Shown here: positions 5,388 to 10,785 of the stretch, one piece after another
How positions within the stretch are numbered: the first letter of the stretch is position 1
Layout of the letters: each line of letters begins with the position of its first letter
Assembly (NCBI GenBank): GCA_016762995.1
Contig: JAESUT010000066.1
Coordinates: 11,856-22,640, forward strand
Direction: 5' to 3'
Source: Gammaproteobacteria bacterium
GTDB lineage: Bacteria > Pseudomonadota > Gammaproteobacteria > Pseudomonadales > Pseudohongiellaceae
DNA: 10,785 nt
Notes under the pieces: model-generated
Database searches by the model: none
What the model saw: the letters and a program-made list of their open reading frames with translations, nothing else
Told to the model about the DNA's origin: nothing
Program-made: the position numbers and the translations under genes

Positions 5388-6449
5388 ATGCGAAAAGTTA
5401 TAATTCAAACCTTGGCTGTAGCTGCTGTGGTAGTTAGCGCGGCGTCGGCGACTGCGCAAGACCTGCGGCTTGAGGTCTTGCAAAGGAATATTGATATATT
5501 CTCGGGTGTACTGGAAGACGCCCTGGATTTCGAGGAGGCGAAGGGCCTGTTCGGTCTGAGTCTTGGTGGCATCAAGAGTACCTACCTCCTTGGACAGGGA
5601 GTGGTGCTAGAAGTGCGAACACCTTTGGCGAATAGTCGCAATAGATTGAACCTCGCGTCCTTGAATTCTGCCATGCAGACACTGCAGGTGCGTGGCAATC
5701 CATTCGAATCGATCGCGCAATCTCGATCTCAACCTCGGAATTCATCTCAAGCTCAAGCTTTGTCGGCACAGACGTCTTCCGTGATGGCATTGGAAAGTCG
5801 GTCTGTAGAGTCCGCAGGTTTCTATGCTCAGATGATGGAGCGGGTCGCGAATGTCGACTACTCACTTGCTGTAAACAATGCGATTCAACAAGCCACTGAG
5901 TCAGCACGGTCTCTGCGTTCACTTGGCTCCCTCGATGACAGTGACTATGAAGAATTGCGTGCTGACATAGAAGGCCTGCGTGCAGAAATGGGAAAAAAGA
6001 TGCAGGGTTTGCGAGAGCTTGAAGCGCAGATCAGAGAATCGGCCACTCAGGCAGTAGCAGATTCGAACATCGAGGAAGAGATACGACTCAAGCTTGCTGC
6101 AGTTATGGCGCAGATAGAGCCGCTGCGTGAGCAGGCTGTTGCTAAGGCTACAGAGTTACGGCTGCGTAGTGAGTTAGCTGAACAGGCCTACTCGGCGCAG
6201 TGGCAACAAGACGTAGTGCTGTTTGAGGATAAGCTCTATCAGGCGATGTGTGACTACGGATCGACACTGCGCGAGTTGCCTGTAGATGAGCGCGTCTCAA
6301 TAATTCTTACCGGGCTTGGCGAGCAGGGCGAAGACCAGCGCCGCAGGGATAAGATTCATGTCTTTAACAAAGCCGATTTGCAGGAATGTCAGGCAAATGA
6401 TATTTCGGCGGCGACTTTGCGAGAACGATCGGATCATTACAGCTACTAA
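5388..6449 (+). CDS. Secreted coiled-coil protein of unknown function, third gene of the ECF operon
   Basis: 353 residues with AGAGGG 7 nt before the ATG. A clear signal peptide (K-V-I-I-Q-T-L-A-V-A-A-V-V-V-S-A-A-S-A-T-A, cleavage near 22-24) predicts export to the periplasm. The mature N-terminal part (about 25-110) is a mixed segment with G-L-F-G-L-S-L-G-G and V-V-L-E-V-R-T-P-L. It is followed by a Ser/Gln-rich stretch (about 105-135) and a long charged helical region (about 180-285, E-E-L-R-A-D-I-E-G-L-R-A-E-M-G-like heptads). Two cysteines, C288 and C334, are the only ones in the mature protein and could form a disulfide. I do not recognise the family. Its place 12 nt after a membrane anti-sigma factor whose periplasmic tail is also coiled-coil suggests a sensor partner or a target of the sigma factor. 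No enzyme motif is visible. Confidence 0.85.
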   Translation: MRKVIIQTLAVAAVVVSAASATAQDLRLEVLQRNIDIFSGVLEDALDFEEAKGLFGLSLGGIKSTYLLGQGVVLEVRTPLANSRNRLNLASLNSAMQTLQVRGNPFESIAQSRSQPRNSSQAQALSAQTSSVMALESRSVESAGFYAQMMERVANVDYSLAVNNAIQQATESARSLRSLGSLDDSDYEELRADIEGLRAEMGKKMQGLRELEAQIRESATQAVADSNIEEEIRLKLAAVMAQIEPLREQAVAKATELRLRSELAEQAYSAQWQQDVVLFEDKLYQAMCDYGSTLRELPVDERVSIILTGLGEQGEDQRRRDKIHVFNKADLQECQANDISAATLRERSDHYSY

Positions 6450-6469
6450 TCTGTGCCTCTCAGATTTCA

Positions 6470-6510
6470 CCTGGATTTGATTCAGAGTTTAGCTCTGAAT
6501 CAAATCCAGG
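6470..6510. terminator. 18-bp perfect hairpin between convergent genes, likely shared terminator
   Basis: CCTGGATTTGATTCAGAG (6470-6487) is exactly complementary to 6493-6510 around a 5-nt loop TTTAG. It lies 20 nt after the stop of the secreted coiled-coil gene and 2 nt before the stop codon (6513-6515) of the convergent gene, so it can act on both transcripts. There is no T tract on either side; it is therefore an atypical intrinsic terminator, or an RNA 3'-end stabiliser or a Rho-assisted site. Confidence 0.6.
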
Positions 6511-6512
6511 GA

Positions 6513-7322
6513 CTAGAACGGAGCGCCGGTGATGTTCACATCCGCAGGAGCGAATTGCTTCGCTGAATCCGACGCCTGATACAGGCGCGTAATTAGCAAG
6601 AGCACGCCGGGAATATCCAATAGATCAATGTCATTGAATATCAGTTTACGACGAATTCGCTCCCGTGCTGTAAATAGGCTTCCACTTGCCGTGAAGTTTA
6701 AGAACGTGAAGTCTTCGTCTTCAACTCCCCAATTACTGGATATAACCTCTTGGCCAATACCCCCGTCTAGACGTTGAAAGGGATAGAACCATCGCCCTCC
6801 CGCATAGCCGGCTGCATAGGTAATGATATTCCCGTCGGGGTAGTACCAAGTCTCATCGAAAGCACGAAAGTAATTTGTCGCTAGACTCCCATTTGGCCAG
6901 AAAATCACTTGATCACCATGCATCCAGTGATAGGCCATGATCCGGCCATTTGGGTAATAGATCGTCGTATCTAGGCCTGGCTCCGCCATAAACAGCTGCC
7001 CATTCGGGAAATACCAGGCTTGGTGATAGAGATCATTGGAGATTAGTGAGCCATTTTCATAGTAGCTATTCCCACGGCGGTAGCCTGTTAAGATTACTGG
7101 CTGGCAGGCTAGCTGATTTAGTTCGGCGAGAGCGTCAGTCATGACGTTCATCTCCCCGACATCGTCGTAATCGGCAGGTAGCAAGGTGTTCAGCGCGAGC
7201 ATCTTGCCCATGAATTCAAGGGTAGCGCAGGCACTACTGACGTTTGCGGAGCCTTCACGGGCTAATATGGCAGGAGAAAAGCTCAGTAATAACAATAGGG
7301 CTGCAATTCGAGCATGTCTCAT
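6513..7322 (-). CDS. Exported protein with MORN/YwqK-like repeats
   Basis: 269 residues. The N-terminus is a good signal peptide (R-I-A-A-L-L-L-L-L-S-F-S-P-A-I-L-A, cleavage after A21), and AGGAG precedes the ATG. The centre holds five repeats with the core aromatic-aromatic-P-N/D-G-x-aliphatic: Y-Y-E-N-G-S-L, Y-F-P-N-G-Q-L, Y-Y-P-N-G-R-I, F-W-P-N-G-S-L and Y-Y-P-D-G-N-I. Their glycines are at 91, 108, 126, 145 and 164, a spacing of 17-19. This resembles the MORN or YwqK-type repeat, a beta-hairpin unit found in surface and antitoxin-like proteins. Two cysteines, C32 and C73, lie before the repeats and may bond in the periplasm. The C-terminal 80 residues have no recognisable motif. Function is unknown. 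It converges on the ECF operon but starts a separate transcript. Confidence 0.8.
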   Translation of the reverse strand: MRHARIAALLLLLSFSPAILAREGSANVSSACATLEFMGKMLALNTLLPADYDDVGEMNVMTDALAELNQLACQPVILTGYRRGNSYYENGSLISNDLYHQAWYFPNGQLFMAEPGLDTTIYYPNGRIMAYHWMHGDQVIFWPNGSLATNYFRAFDETWYYPDGNIITYAAGYAGGRWFYPFQRLDGGIGQEVISSNWGVEDEDFTFLNFTASGSLFTARERIRRKLIFNDIDLLDIPGVLLLITRLYQASDSAKQFAPADVNITGAPF

Positions 7323-7355
7323 GGTTTATCTCCTATTTTGGTTCTTATGTGTCGT

Positions 7356-7382
7356 ACTTTCAAAGCGAACTGTTTCGAAAGT
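7356..7382. promoter_or_regulatory. Inverted repeat upstream of the MORN-like gene
   Basis: ACTTTC (7356-7361) and GAAAGT (7377-7382) form a perfect 6-bp dyad with a 15-bp spacer, 34 bp before the start codon of the minus-strand gene. It could be an operator or chance; I found no convincing -35/-10 pair for this gene. Confidence 0.2.
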
Positions 7383-7454
7383 TCTCAAATAGTACTGCCC
7401 CTAATGTGAACACTGACTTAATGATCGTTATGCCGCACCGATTCGCAGCAAAAG

Positions 7455-7493
7455 GGAATTTTGGCTTTCTCTGAGCTGAAAATTCCTTATAAT
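7455..7493 (+). promoter_or_regulatory. Promoter with overlapping dyad for the zinc-ribbon gene
   Basis: A perfect -10 box TATAAT (7488-7493) has no good -35 at 17 bp (CTTTCT) and only TTGGCT at 21 bp, which suggests activator dependence. A perfect inverted repeat GGAATTTT (7455-7462) and AAAATTCC (7479-7486) covers the -35 region and abuts the -10 box; allowing one extra G, the arms grow to 10 bp. The arms are 24 bp apart start to start. This geometry suits a dimeric regulator. The start point would be near 7500. Confidence 0.45.
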
Positions 7494-7505
7494 ATAGGGC
7501 CTCTA

Positions 7506-7570
7506 CACAGCTGTTGCTTGCTGTGCACTAAAATGACTTGGCGAGTCGGGTCCTGGAAAGCCAGATCCCG
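7506..7570 (+). promoter_or_regulatory. Structured 5' leader of the zinc-ribbon gene
   Basis: Three hairpins follow the predicted start point: CACAGC/GCTGTG (7506-7511 with 7520-7525), GACT/AGTC (7536-7539 with 7544-7547), and a bulged stem CGGGTC-TGG with CCA-GA-CCCG around AAAG (7547-7570). GGGTC (7548-7552) can also pair with GACCC (7579-7583), giving an alternative fold. The coding start is at 7617, so the leader is about 117 nt. I do not recognise a known RNA family. Confidence 0.35.
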
Positions 7571-7616
7571 AAAAGAGTGACCCCAAAAATAAGAAGCTGT
7601 ATCAGAGGAGAACCAA

Positions 7617-8009
7617 ATGGACTGTCCGAAATGCAATTCCGAGATGCAAGAGCTCAAAATTGAGACGCTGCATGGTCAAGTAGTAATAGATAAGTGCAAT
7701 AGCTGTAAGGGTCTGTGGTTCGACAACGGCGAAGCAGAACAGCTAAAGGGTGACTGGATGGCGGACTTTGCCGACAGTGGCGATCGAGAAGTGGGTAAGA
7801 CCTACAATACCGTGCGCGATATTGATTGCCCCCGTTGCGGCAAGACAATGATTAAATTAAATGACCCAAAGCAAACGCACTTAGAATATGAGGCCTGCGA
7901 GGAGCACGGAGTGTTTATGGATGCTGGCGAATTTACCGACTACAAGCACGAAACATTGATGGATGTTTTTCGTGATGTGGTGGCAAAGATAACTCGAAGA
8001 CAAAAATAG
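7617..8009 (+). CDS. Small zf-TFIIB-type double zinc-ribbon protein
   Basis: 130 residues, cytoplasmic by composition. Two zinc-ribbon units are visible. The first has C3-P-K-C6 and C27-N-S-C30 followed by K-G-L-W-F-D-N-G-E, the typical ending of the zf-TFIIB family. The second has C71-P-R-C74 and C94-x2-H97 followed by G-V-F-M-D-A-G-E-F, an echo of the same motif with His as the fourth ligand. AGAGGAG (7604-7610) lies 6 nt before the ATG. The family is widespread in bacteria and its function is not established; a role in binding nucleic acid or protein is only assumed from the fold. It stands alone, with its own promoter, a structured leader and a strong terminator. Confidence 0.85.
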   Translation: MDCPKCNSEMQELKIETLHGQVVIDKCNSCKGLWFDNGEAEQLKGDWMADFADSGDREVGKTYNTVRDIDCPRCGKTMIKLNDPKQTHLEYEACEEHGVFMDAGEFTDYKHETLMDVFRDVVAKITRRQK

Positions 8010-8029
8010 TTTAAGCCAAAACTTGGCCA

Positions 8030-8061
8030 GGTGAGTTGGTAAGTAGGTGAATAGGCGAGTA
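8030..8061 (+). repeat. Four degenerate tandem 8-mers after the zinc-ribbon gene
   Basis: GGTGAGTT, GGTAAGTA, GGTGAATA and GGCGAGTA follow one another without gaps; they fit GGYRARTW. They lie between the stop of the zinc-ribbon gene and its terminator. A small hairpin GCCAA-AAC-TTGGC (8015-8027) precedes them. Role unknown. Confidence 0.6.
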
Positions 8062-8099
8062 AATTTCTGTCGCTCATCCTCACACAAGAGCTAAGATAA

Positions 8100-8933
8100 T
8101 TAAGAATGCCATTTGGGGTGTAACCAGATGGCATTTTTTATTGCCTGTTGGTCAAGGGCCGGGAATTTTCCGATGTCAGTCCAAGTGGCCGCGGCGTCGT
8201 GGAAGTCAGAACCTACTGACAAGTAGAGTGATTTTTCTTCAGCCAATTTGCTTAGATAGGCTTTCGTAGTTGGGTCTATATTCGAATAGCTTCCCTCGAT
8301 GGCTTCTCCACCACAGGCTTTGAAATCGTCGAGTAGTAAGCCTAGCTTGGTCTTGCTTAGTGAGTAGCGCCCGGGGTGTGCAACTACGGCTATGCCCGAG
8401 GCATTAAGAATCGCAGTTATTCCCTCGTTGAGGCTACAGCAGCTTGCCGCGACATAGACTCTGCCGCGTTTGCCGAGATGTGTCTTAAAAGCCTTCTGTT
8501 TATTCTTGCAGACTTTTTCTTGCACAAGAAAATCGGCGATGTGACTGCGGGTATAGGCGGTGCAGGGCAGCGATTGCAGGTATGACATTAGTCCAGGTGT
8601 GCCGAGTTTCTGTAAGTTCTTGTCGATGGCCTGCGCGCGATTTTTGCGCTGGGCCTGCTGCGACGCTAACAGTTTTTCCATGCCGCTGTTCGTAGGGTCA
8701 ATGAACAACCCGACGATGTGAATTTCCATGGTGTTCCATAGGCAGGAGAGTTCTACTCCATTGATGATGGTTAACTCTTCGGCCTCACGCTGCAGTGATG
8801 CTAGTCCATCGATACAGTCGTGATCGGTAAGTGCAAGGTGGGTCAGTCCATTTTCTGTTGCGCGCTGTAGTAGAAAAGAGGGTGATTGCTTGCCGTCTGA
8901 GAAATGGCTATGGCAGTGTAAGTCGGCTTTCAT
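8100..8933 (-). CDS. rnm: PHP-domain phosphoesterase, RNase AM / 3',5'-nucleoside bisphosphate phosphatase (YciV type)
   Basis: 277 residues. The PHP metal-site motifs are in order: D-L-H-C-H-S-H (4-10), L-T-D-H-D (35-39), G-V-E-L-S (about 59-63), an H in the S-H-I-A-D-F-L segment, V-A-H-P-G-R-Y, and G-S-D-F-H near the C-terminus. Apart from the catalytic motifs, the segment after G-V-E-L-S (W-N-T-M-E-I-H-I-V-G-L, then Q-R-K-N-R-A-Q) closely follows E. coli RNase AM as I remember it. That enzyme is a 5'-3' exonuclease that matures rRNA ends and also hydrolyses 3',5'-nucleoside bisphosphates. In E. coli the gene is near trp; here it is beside a DinB-like gene and a zinc-ribbon gene. The ribosome site is weak, but the start fits the conserved N-terminus. 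The last 12 codons double as the + strand terminator. Confidence 0.9.
   Translation of the reverse strand: MKADLHCHSHFSDGKQSPSFLLQRATENGLTHLALTDHDCIDGLASLQREAEELTIINGVELSCLWNTMEIHIVGLFIDPTNSGMEKLLASQQAQRKNRAQAIDKNLQKLGTPGLMSYLQSLPCTAYTRSHIADFLVQEKVCKNKQKAFKTHLGKRGRVYVAASCCSLNEGITAILNASGIAVVAHPGRYSLSKTKLGLLLDDFKACGGEAIEGSYSNIDPTTKAYLSKLAEEKSLYLSVGSDFHDAAATWTDIGKFPALDQQAIKNAIWLHPKWHS
8105..8139 (+). terminator. Intrinsic terminator inside the 3' end of the convergent gene
   Basis: AATGCCAT (8105-8112) pairs with ATGGCATT (8128-8135); after one mismatch TGG pairs with CCA, leaving a 7-nt loop. Six T residues (8134-8139) overlap the end of the right arm. It is a textbook rho-independent terminator for the + strand zinc-ribbon transcript, but it lies within the last 12 codons of the RNase AM gene on the other strand. 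Confidence 0.8.
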
Positions 8934-9183
8934 AGTTGGTTATTTTGATCTCTATCAATACATTCGGGGGGCGGCCCAATCTATTCAGGGCAGGTTGCGA
9001 TATTCTATAGGAATACCGATAAAGAGATCAGGGTAATGCAATAAAAAAGCACCCAACATGGTCTTAGGGGTAGTGATTAAAGGATTCGCGTAAGTCAGTA
9101 TCATTCACGAAGCTATTCGATTCTATCTGATAGGTCCAATTTTTGGATCTACGGCTTCTCAAATAAGTGGTAACAGCAAACCC
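8934..9183. other. Divergent intergenic region between rnm and the DinB-like gene
   Basis: No gene is apparent in these 250 bp. It holds several dyads: TGATCTCT (8946-8953) with AGAGATCA (9023-9030), 69 bp apart; TATTC-TATAG-GAATA (9001-9015); and TAGGTCCAA with TTGGATCTA (9131-9139, 9143-9151; one G-T pair, 3-nt loop). An A6 run at 9044-9049 reads as a T tract on the minus strand after a weak ACCC/GGGT stem. Promoters for both flanking genes must lie here but are not clear. Confidence 0.4.
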
Positions 9184-9738
9184 ATGATGTACACCGAAGT
9201 AGAGCAGCGAACCGCAGGCTTTGAAGATCAACATTCTAAGTCACTTTTGATCGACGGATGCATTAACTGCATCGAGCAATGCGATCAAATATTAACTATC
9301 GTATCCCAAGATAACTTCACTGATGACGCAATGGGAAATTCTTCAATTGGTGCGCATGTTCGGCATATCCTCGATAGATTCCATTGTTTCTTTGCAGGCT
9401 TGGCAGACGCTTCAATTGACTACGATGCGCGAAAACGCGACCCTCAGATCGAGCAAAACATAGAGGCGGCTACATTTGCATTGGCGAGTGTTGCTCGAAG
9501 AATAGTGCAGCTACAAGATTCGTCATTGTGCAATGAGCTTATCTCGGTCAAGGAATCTGTGCTGCCCTCAAGCCCTGCTGTTAAAATTCCCAGCACTTTA
9601 GAGAGAGAATTGATGGGGCTAATTACCCACAGCATTCATCATCTCGCCATTATTGCCCTGCTAGCGAAATCTTTTGGCCATCAAATGGGCAGCGATTTCG
9701 GTAAGGCACCTTCCACAATAGCGTACGAGCGGGCCTAG
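9184..9738 (+). CDS. DinB-superfamily protein
   Basis: 184 residues, about the usual length of the four-helix DinB fold. The first metal-site helix has S-I-G-A-H-V-R-H-I-L-D-R-F (H58, H61), and the last helix has L-I-T-H-S-I-H-H-L-A-I-I-A (H148, H151, H152). The segment Y-D-A-R-K-R-D (79-85) is also seen in a subgroup of bacterial DinB-like proteins. DinB-fold proteins include glutathione-, mycothiol- or bacillithiol-linked transferases, but this member has no assigned reaction. Two ATGs at 9184 and 9187 could serve; neither has a strong ribosome site. It ends 101 nt before iscR, whose own promoter lies in the gap, so it is probably a separate unit. Confidence 0.75.
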   Translation: MMYTEVEQRTAGFEDQHSKSLLIDGCINCIEQCDQILTIVSQDNFTDDAMGNSSIGAHVRHILDRFHCFFAGLADASIDYDARKRDPQIEQNIEAATFALASVARRIVQLQDSSLCNELISVKESVLPSSPAVKIPSTLERELMGLITHSIHHLAIIALLAKSFGHQMGSDFGKAPSTIAYERA

Positions 9739-9773
9739 CACTGGGTATTTCCCTGGATTAATCGCTTCTCCAT

Positions 9774-9826
9774 ATACTTGACTAATTTACTTAGGTATTT
9801 GATAATTACCCGTGTTTACTAGGCAT
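9774..9826 (+). promoter_or_regulatory. iscR promoter with two tandem Type-1-like IscR sites
   Basis: TTGACT (9778-9783) and GATAAT (9801-9806), 17 bp apart, form a strong sigma-70 promoter. The -35 box lies in a 25-bp imperfect palindrome (9774-9798) with ends ATAC and GTAT and the core TTGACTAATTTACTTAGG. This is close to the Type 1 IscR sites known for E. coli iscR. A second, weaker copy (9802-9826) shares about 15 positions, including ATAnTT at its start and TAGGnAT at its end. [2Fe-2S]-IscR binding at such sites represses the operon when cluster supply is adequate. Confidence 0.75.
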
Positions 9827-9839
9827 TGAAAAGGCTCCC

Positions 9840-10331
9840 ATGCGCTTAACGACAAAGGGTAGGTACGCGGTAACGGCAATGCTGGACTTGGCTCTGCATA
9901 AGAATCAGGGACCGGTGAGTCTTGCTGATATATCTCAACGGCAGGCAATTTCCCTGTCTTATCTAGAGCAATTGTTTGCTAAGTTACGCCGTGGCTCATT
10001 GGTGAGCAGTGTACGTGGCCCGGGCGGAGGTTATGAGCTGCAGCGTGGTTCCGAGGCGATCTTCATTGCCGAAATCGTGGATGCCGTGAACGAGTCGATC
10101 GATTCGACGAAGTGCAAAGGAGCAGGCGACTGCCAAGGCGGCGAGACCTGTCTAACTCACTACCTGTGGGAAGATCTCAGCGAACAGATTCATGCCTTTC
10201 TGGAGGGCATCAGCCTTGCAGATTTAGTGGCGAAGAATGAAGTTAAACGAATTTCGAATAAGCAGGACCGAAAACACCTCATTGTCAGCGAGAACGTCGA
10301 AGACAGTCAGGTTTTGACCTCAAGCTTATAA
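9840..10331 (+). CDS. iscR: Iron-sulfur cluster regulator IscR
   Basis: An Rrf2-family repressor of 163 residues, almost the length of E. coli IscR (162). The start [16 protein letters not shown], the winged-helix segment [10 protein letters not shown], and [11 protein letters not shown] are nearly the same as E. coli. The cluster ligands C92, C98 and C104 and H107 are all present, so it should bind [2Fe-2S] and switch between Type 1 and Type 2 DNA sites. The C-terminal tail (after about 140) differs from E. coli and is basic and polar. AAAAGG lies 5 nt before the ATG. It begins the isc operon 23 nt before iscS. Confidence 0.97.
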   Translation: MRLTTKGRYAVTAMLDLALHKNQGPVSLADISQRQAISLSYLEQLFAKLRRGSLVSSVRGPGGGYELQRGSEAIFIAEIVDAVNESIDSTKCKGAGDCQGGETCLTHYLWEDLSEQIHAFLEGISLADLVAKNEVKRISNKQDRKHLIVSENVEDSQVLTSSL

Positions 10332-10354
10332 AGCAGTAGCTGTGGAGCAAAGCA

Positions 10355-10785
10355 ATGCAATTTCCAATTTATCTAGATTATTCAGCAACTTCCCCGGTCG
10401 ATCCGCGAGTTGCAGCAAAAATGGCAGAGTGTCTAACTCTGGAGGCAAATTTCGGCAATCCGGCCTCACGGTCACATATGTTTGGCTGGAAGGCGGAGGA
10501 AGCTGTAGAAACAGCCCGGCGCCAGGTCGCTGACTTGATCAACTGTGATCCTCGCGAGATTGTGTGGACGTCGGGTGCAACCGAGGCCGACAACCTAGCT
10601 ATCAAGGGTGCCGCTCATTTCTACGTAAAGAAGGGCAAGCACATAATCACCTCTAAGATCGAGCATAAGGCGGTATTAGACAGCTGCCGTCAGTTGGAGC
10701 GCGAAGGCTACGAAGTGACTTATCTAGATCCTACAGAAGCCGGAATAATTACGCCCGAAGCAGTCGCTGCCGCGATTCGCCCTGA
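10355..10785 (+). CDS. iscS: Cysteine desulfurase IscS (5' part, cut by the window end)
   Basis: The frame is open from ATG 10355 to the window end, 143 codons. GGAG (10344-10347) is 7 nt upstream. The start [38 protein letters not shown] and [17 protein letters not shown] follow E. coli IscS closely. The histidine of E-H-K-A-V-L-D corresponds to the residue that stacks on PLP. IscS is the PLP enzyme that takes sulfur from cysteine for cluster assembly, tRNA thiolation and other routes. The PLP lysine and the catalytic cysteine loop lie beyond the window. Confidence 0.97.
   Translation, partial: MQFPIYLDYSATSPVDPRVAAKMAECLTLEANFGNPASRSHMFGWKAEEAVETARRQVADLINCDPREIVWTSGATEADNLAIKGAAHFYVKKGKHIITSKIEHKAVLDSCRQLEREGYEVTYLDPTEAGIITPEAVAAAIRP

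Noticed and set aside
7186..7474. Plus-strand frames of 68 and 76 codons across the start of the MORN-like gene
   Set aside because: They overlap the signal-peptide coding region of a well-supported gene on the other strand and show no ribosome site or domain.
10342..10533. GTG-started 63-codon frame just after iscR
   Set aside because: It is out of frame with the clear iscS start at 10355, whose translation matches IscS residue by residue.

Overview
The window looks like a chromosomal segment of a gammaproteobacterium of moderate GC content, probably free-living and perhaps marine. The reasons are an iscR-iscS pair very close to the E. coli proteins, an RNase AM (YciV-type) PHP phosphoesterase, an Lrp-type regulator divergent from a long-form LeuA, and ordinary sigma-70 promoters. 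I cannot place it below class level. I see no phage, transposase, CRISPR, tRNA or rRNA signal, so this reads as core chromosome with some lineage-specific genes.

Layout. Positions 1-120 hold the C-terminal end of a LytTR-type DNA-binding protein on the + strand. It converges on a 2-hydroxychromene-2-carboxylate isomerase-like protein (136-741, - strand, TTG start), which lies downstream of an Lrp/AsnC regulator (801-1277, -). The regulator diverges from leuA (1578-3242, +). leuA has a good sigma-70 promoter far upstream, so its leader is about 225 nt, with a dyad near the start point and a small open frame inside. An exported or anchored rhodanese (3450-3968) follows, and its stop codon lies in a triple 19-bp tandem repeat.

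The centre (4127-6449) is a compact three-gene operon: an ECF sigma factor, a zinc-type membrane anti-sigma factor with a long glutamine-rich periplasmic tail, and a secreted coiled-coil protein of unknown function. By its architecture it is an envelope-sensing transcription switch, and it is the least understood system here. It ends at an 18-bp perfect hairpin shared with a convergent exported protein built from MORN/YwqK-like repeats (6513-7322, -).

A small double zinc-ribbon protein (7617-8009, +) has a perfect TATAAT box, an inverted repeat over its promoter and a structured leader. Its terminator lies inside the 3' end of the convergent RNase AM gene (8100-8933, -). A DinB-superfamily protein (9184-9738, +) precedes iscR (9840-10331) and iscS (10355 to the window end), the start of an iron-sulfur cluster assembly operon. 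Two Type-1-like IscR sites overlap the iscR promoter, as expected for feedback control by [2Fe-2S]-IscR.
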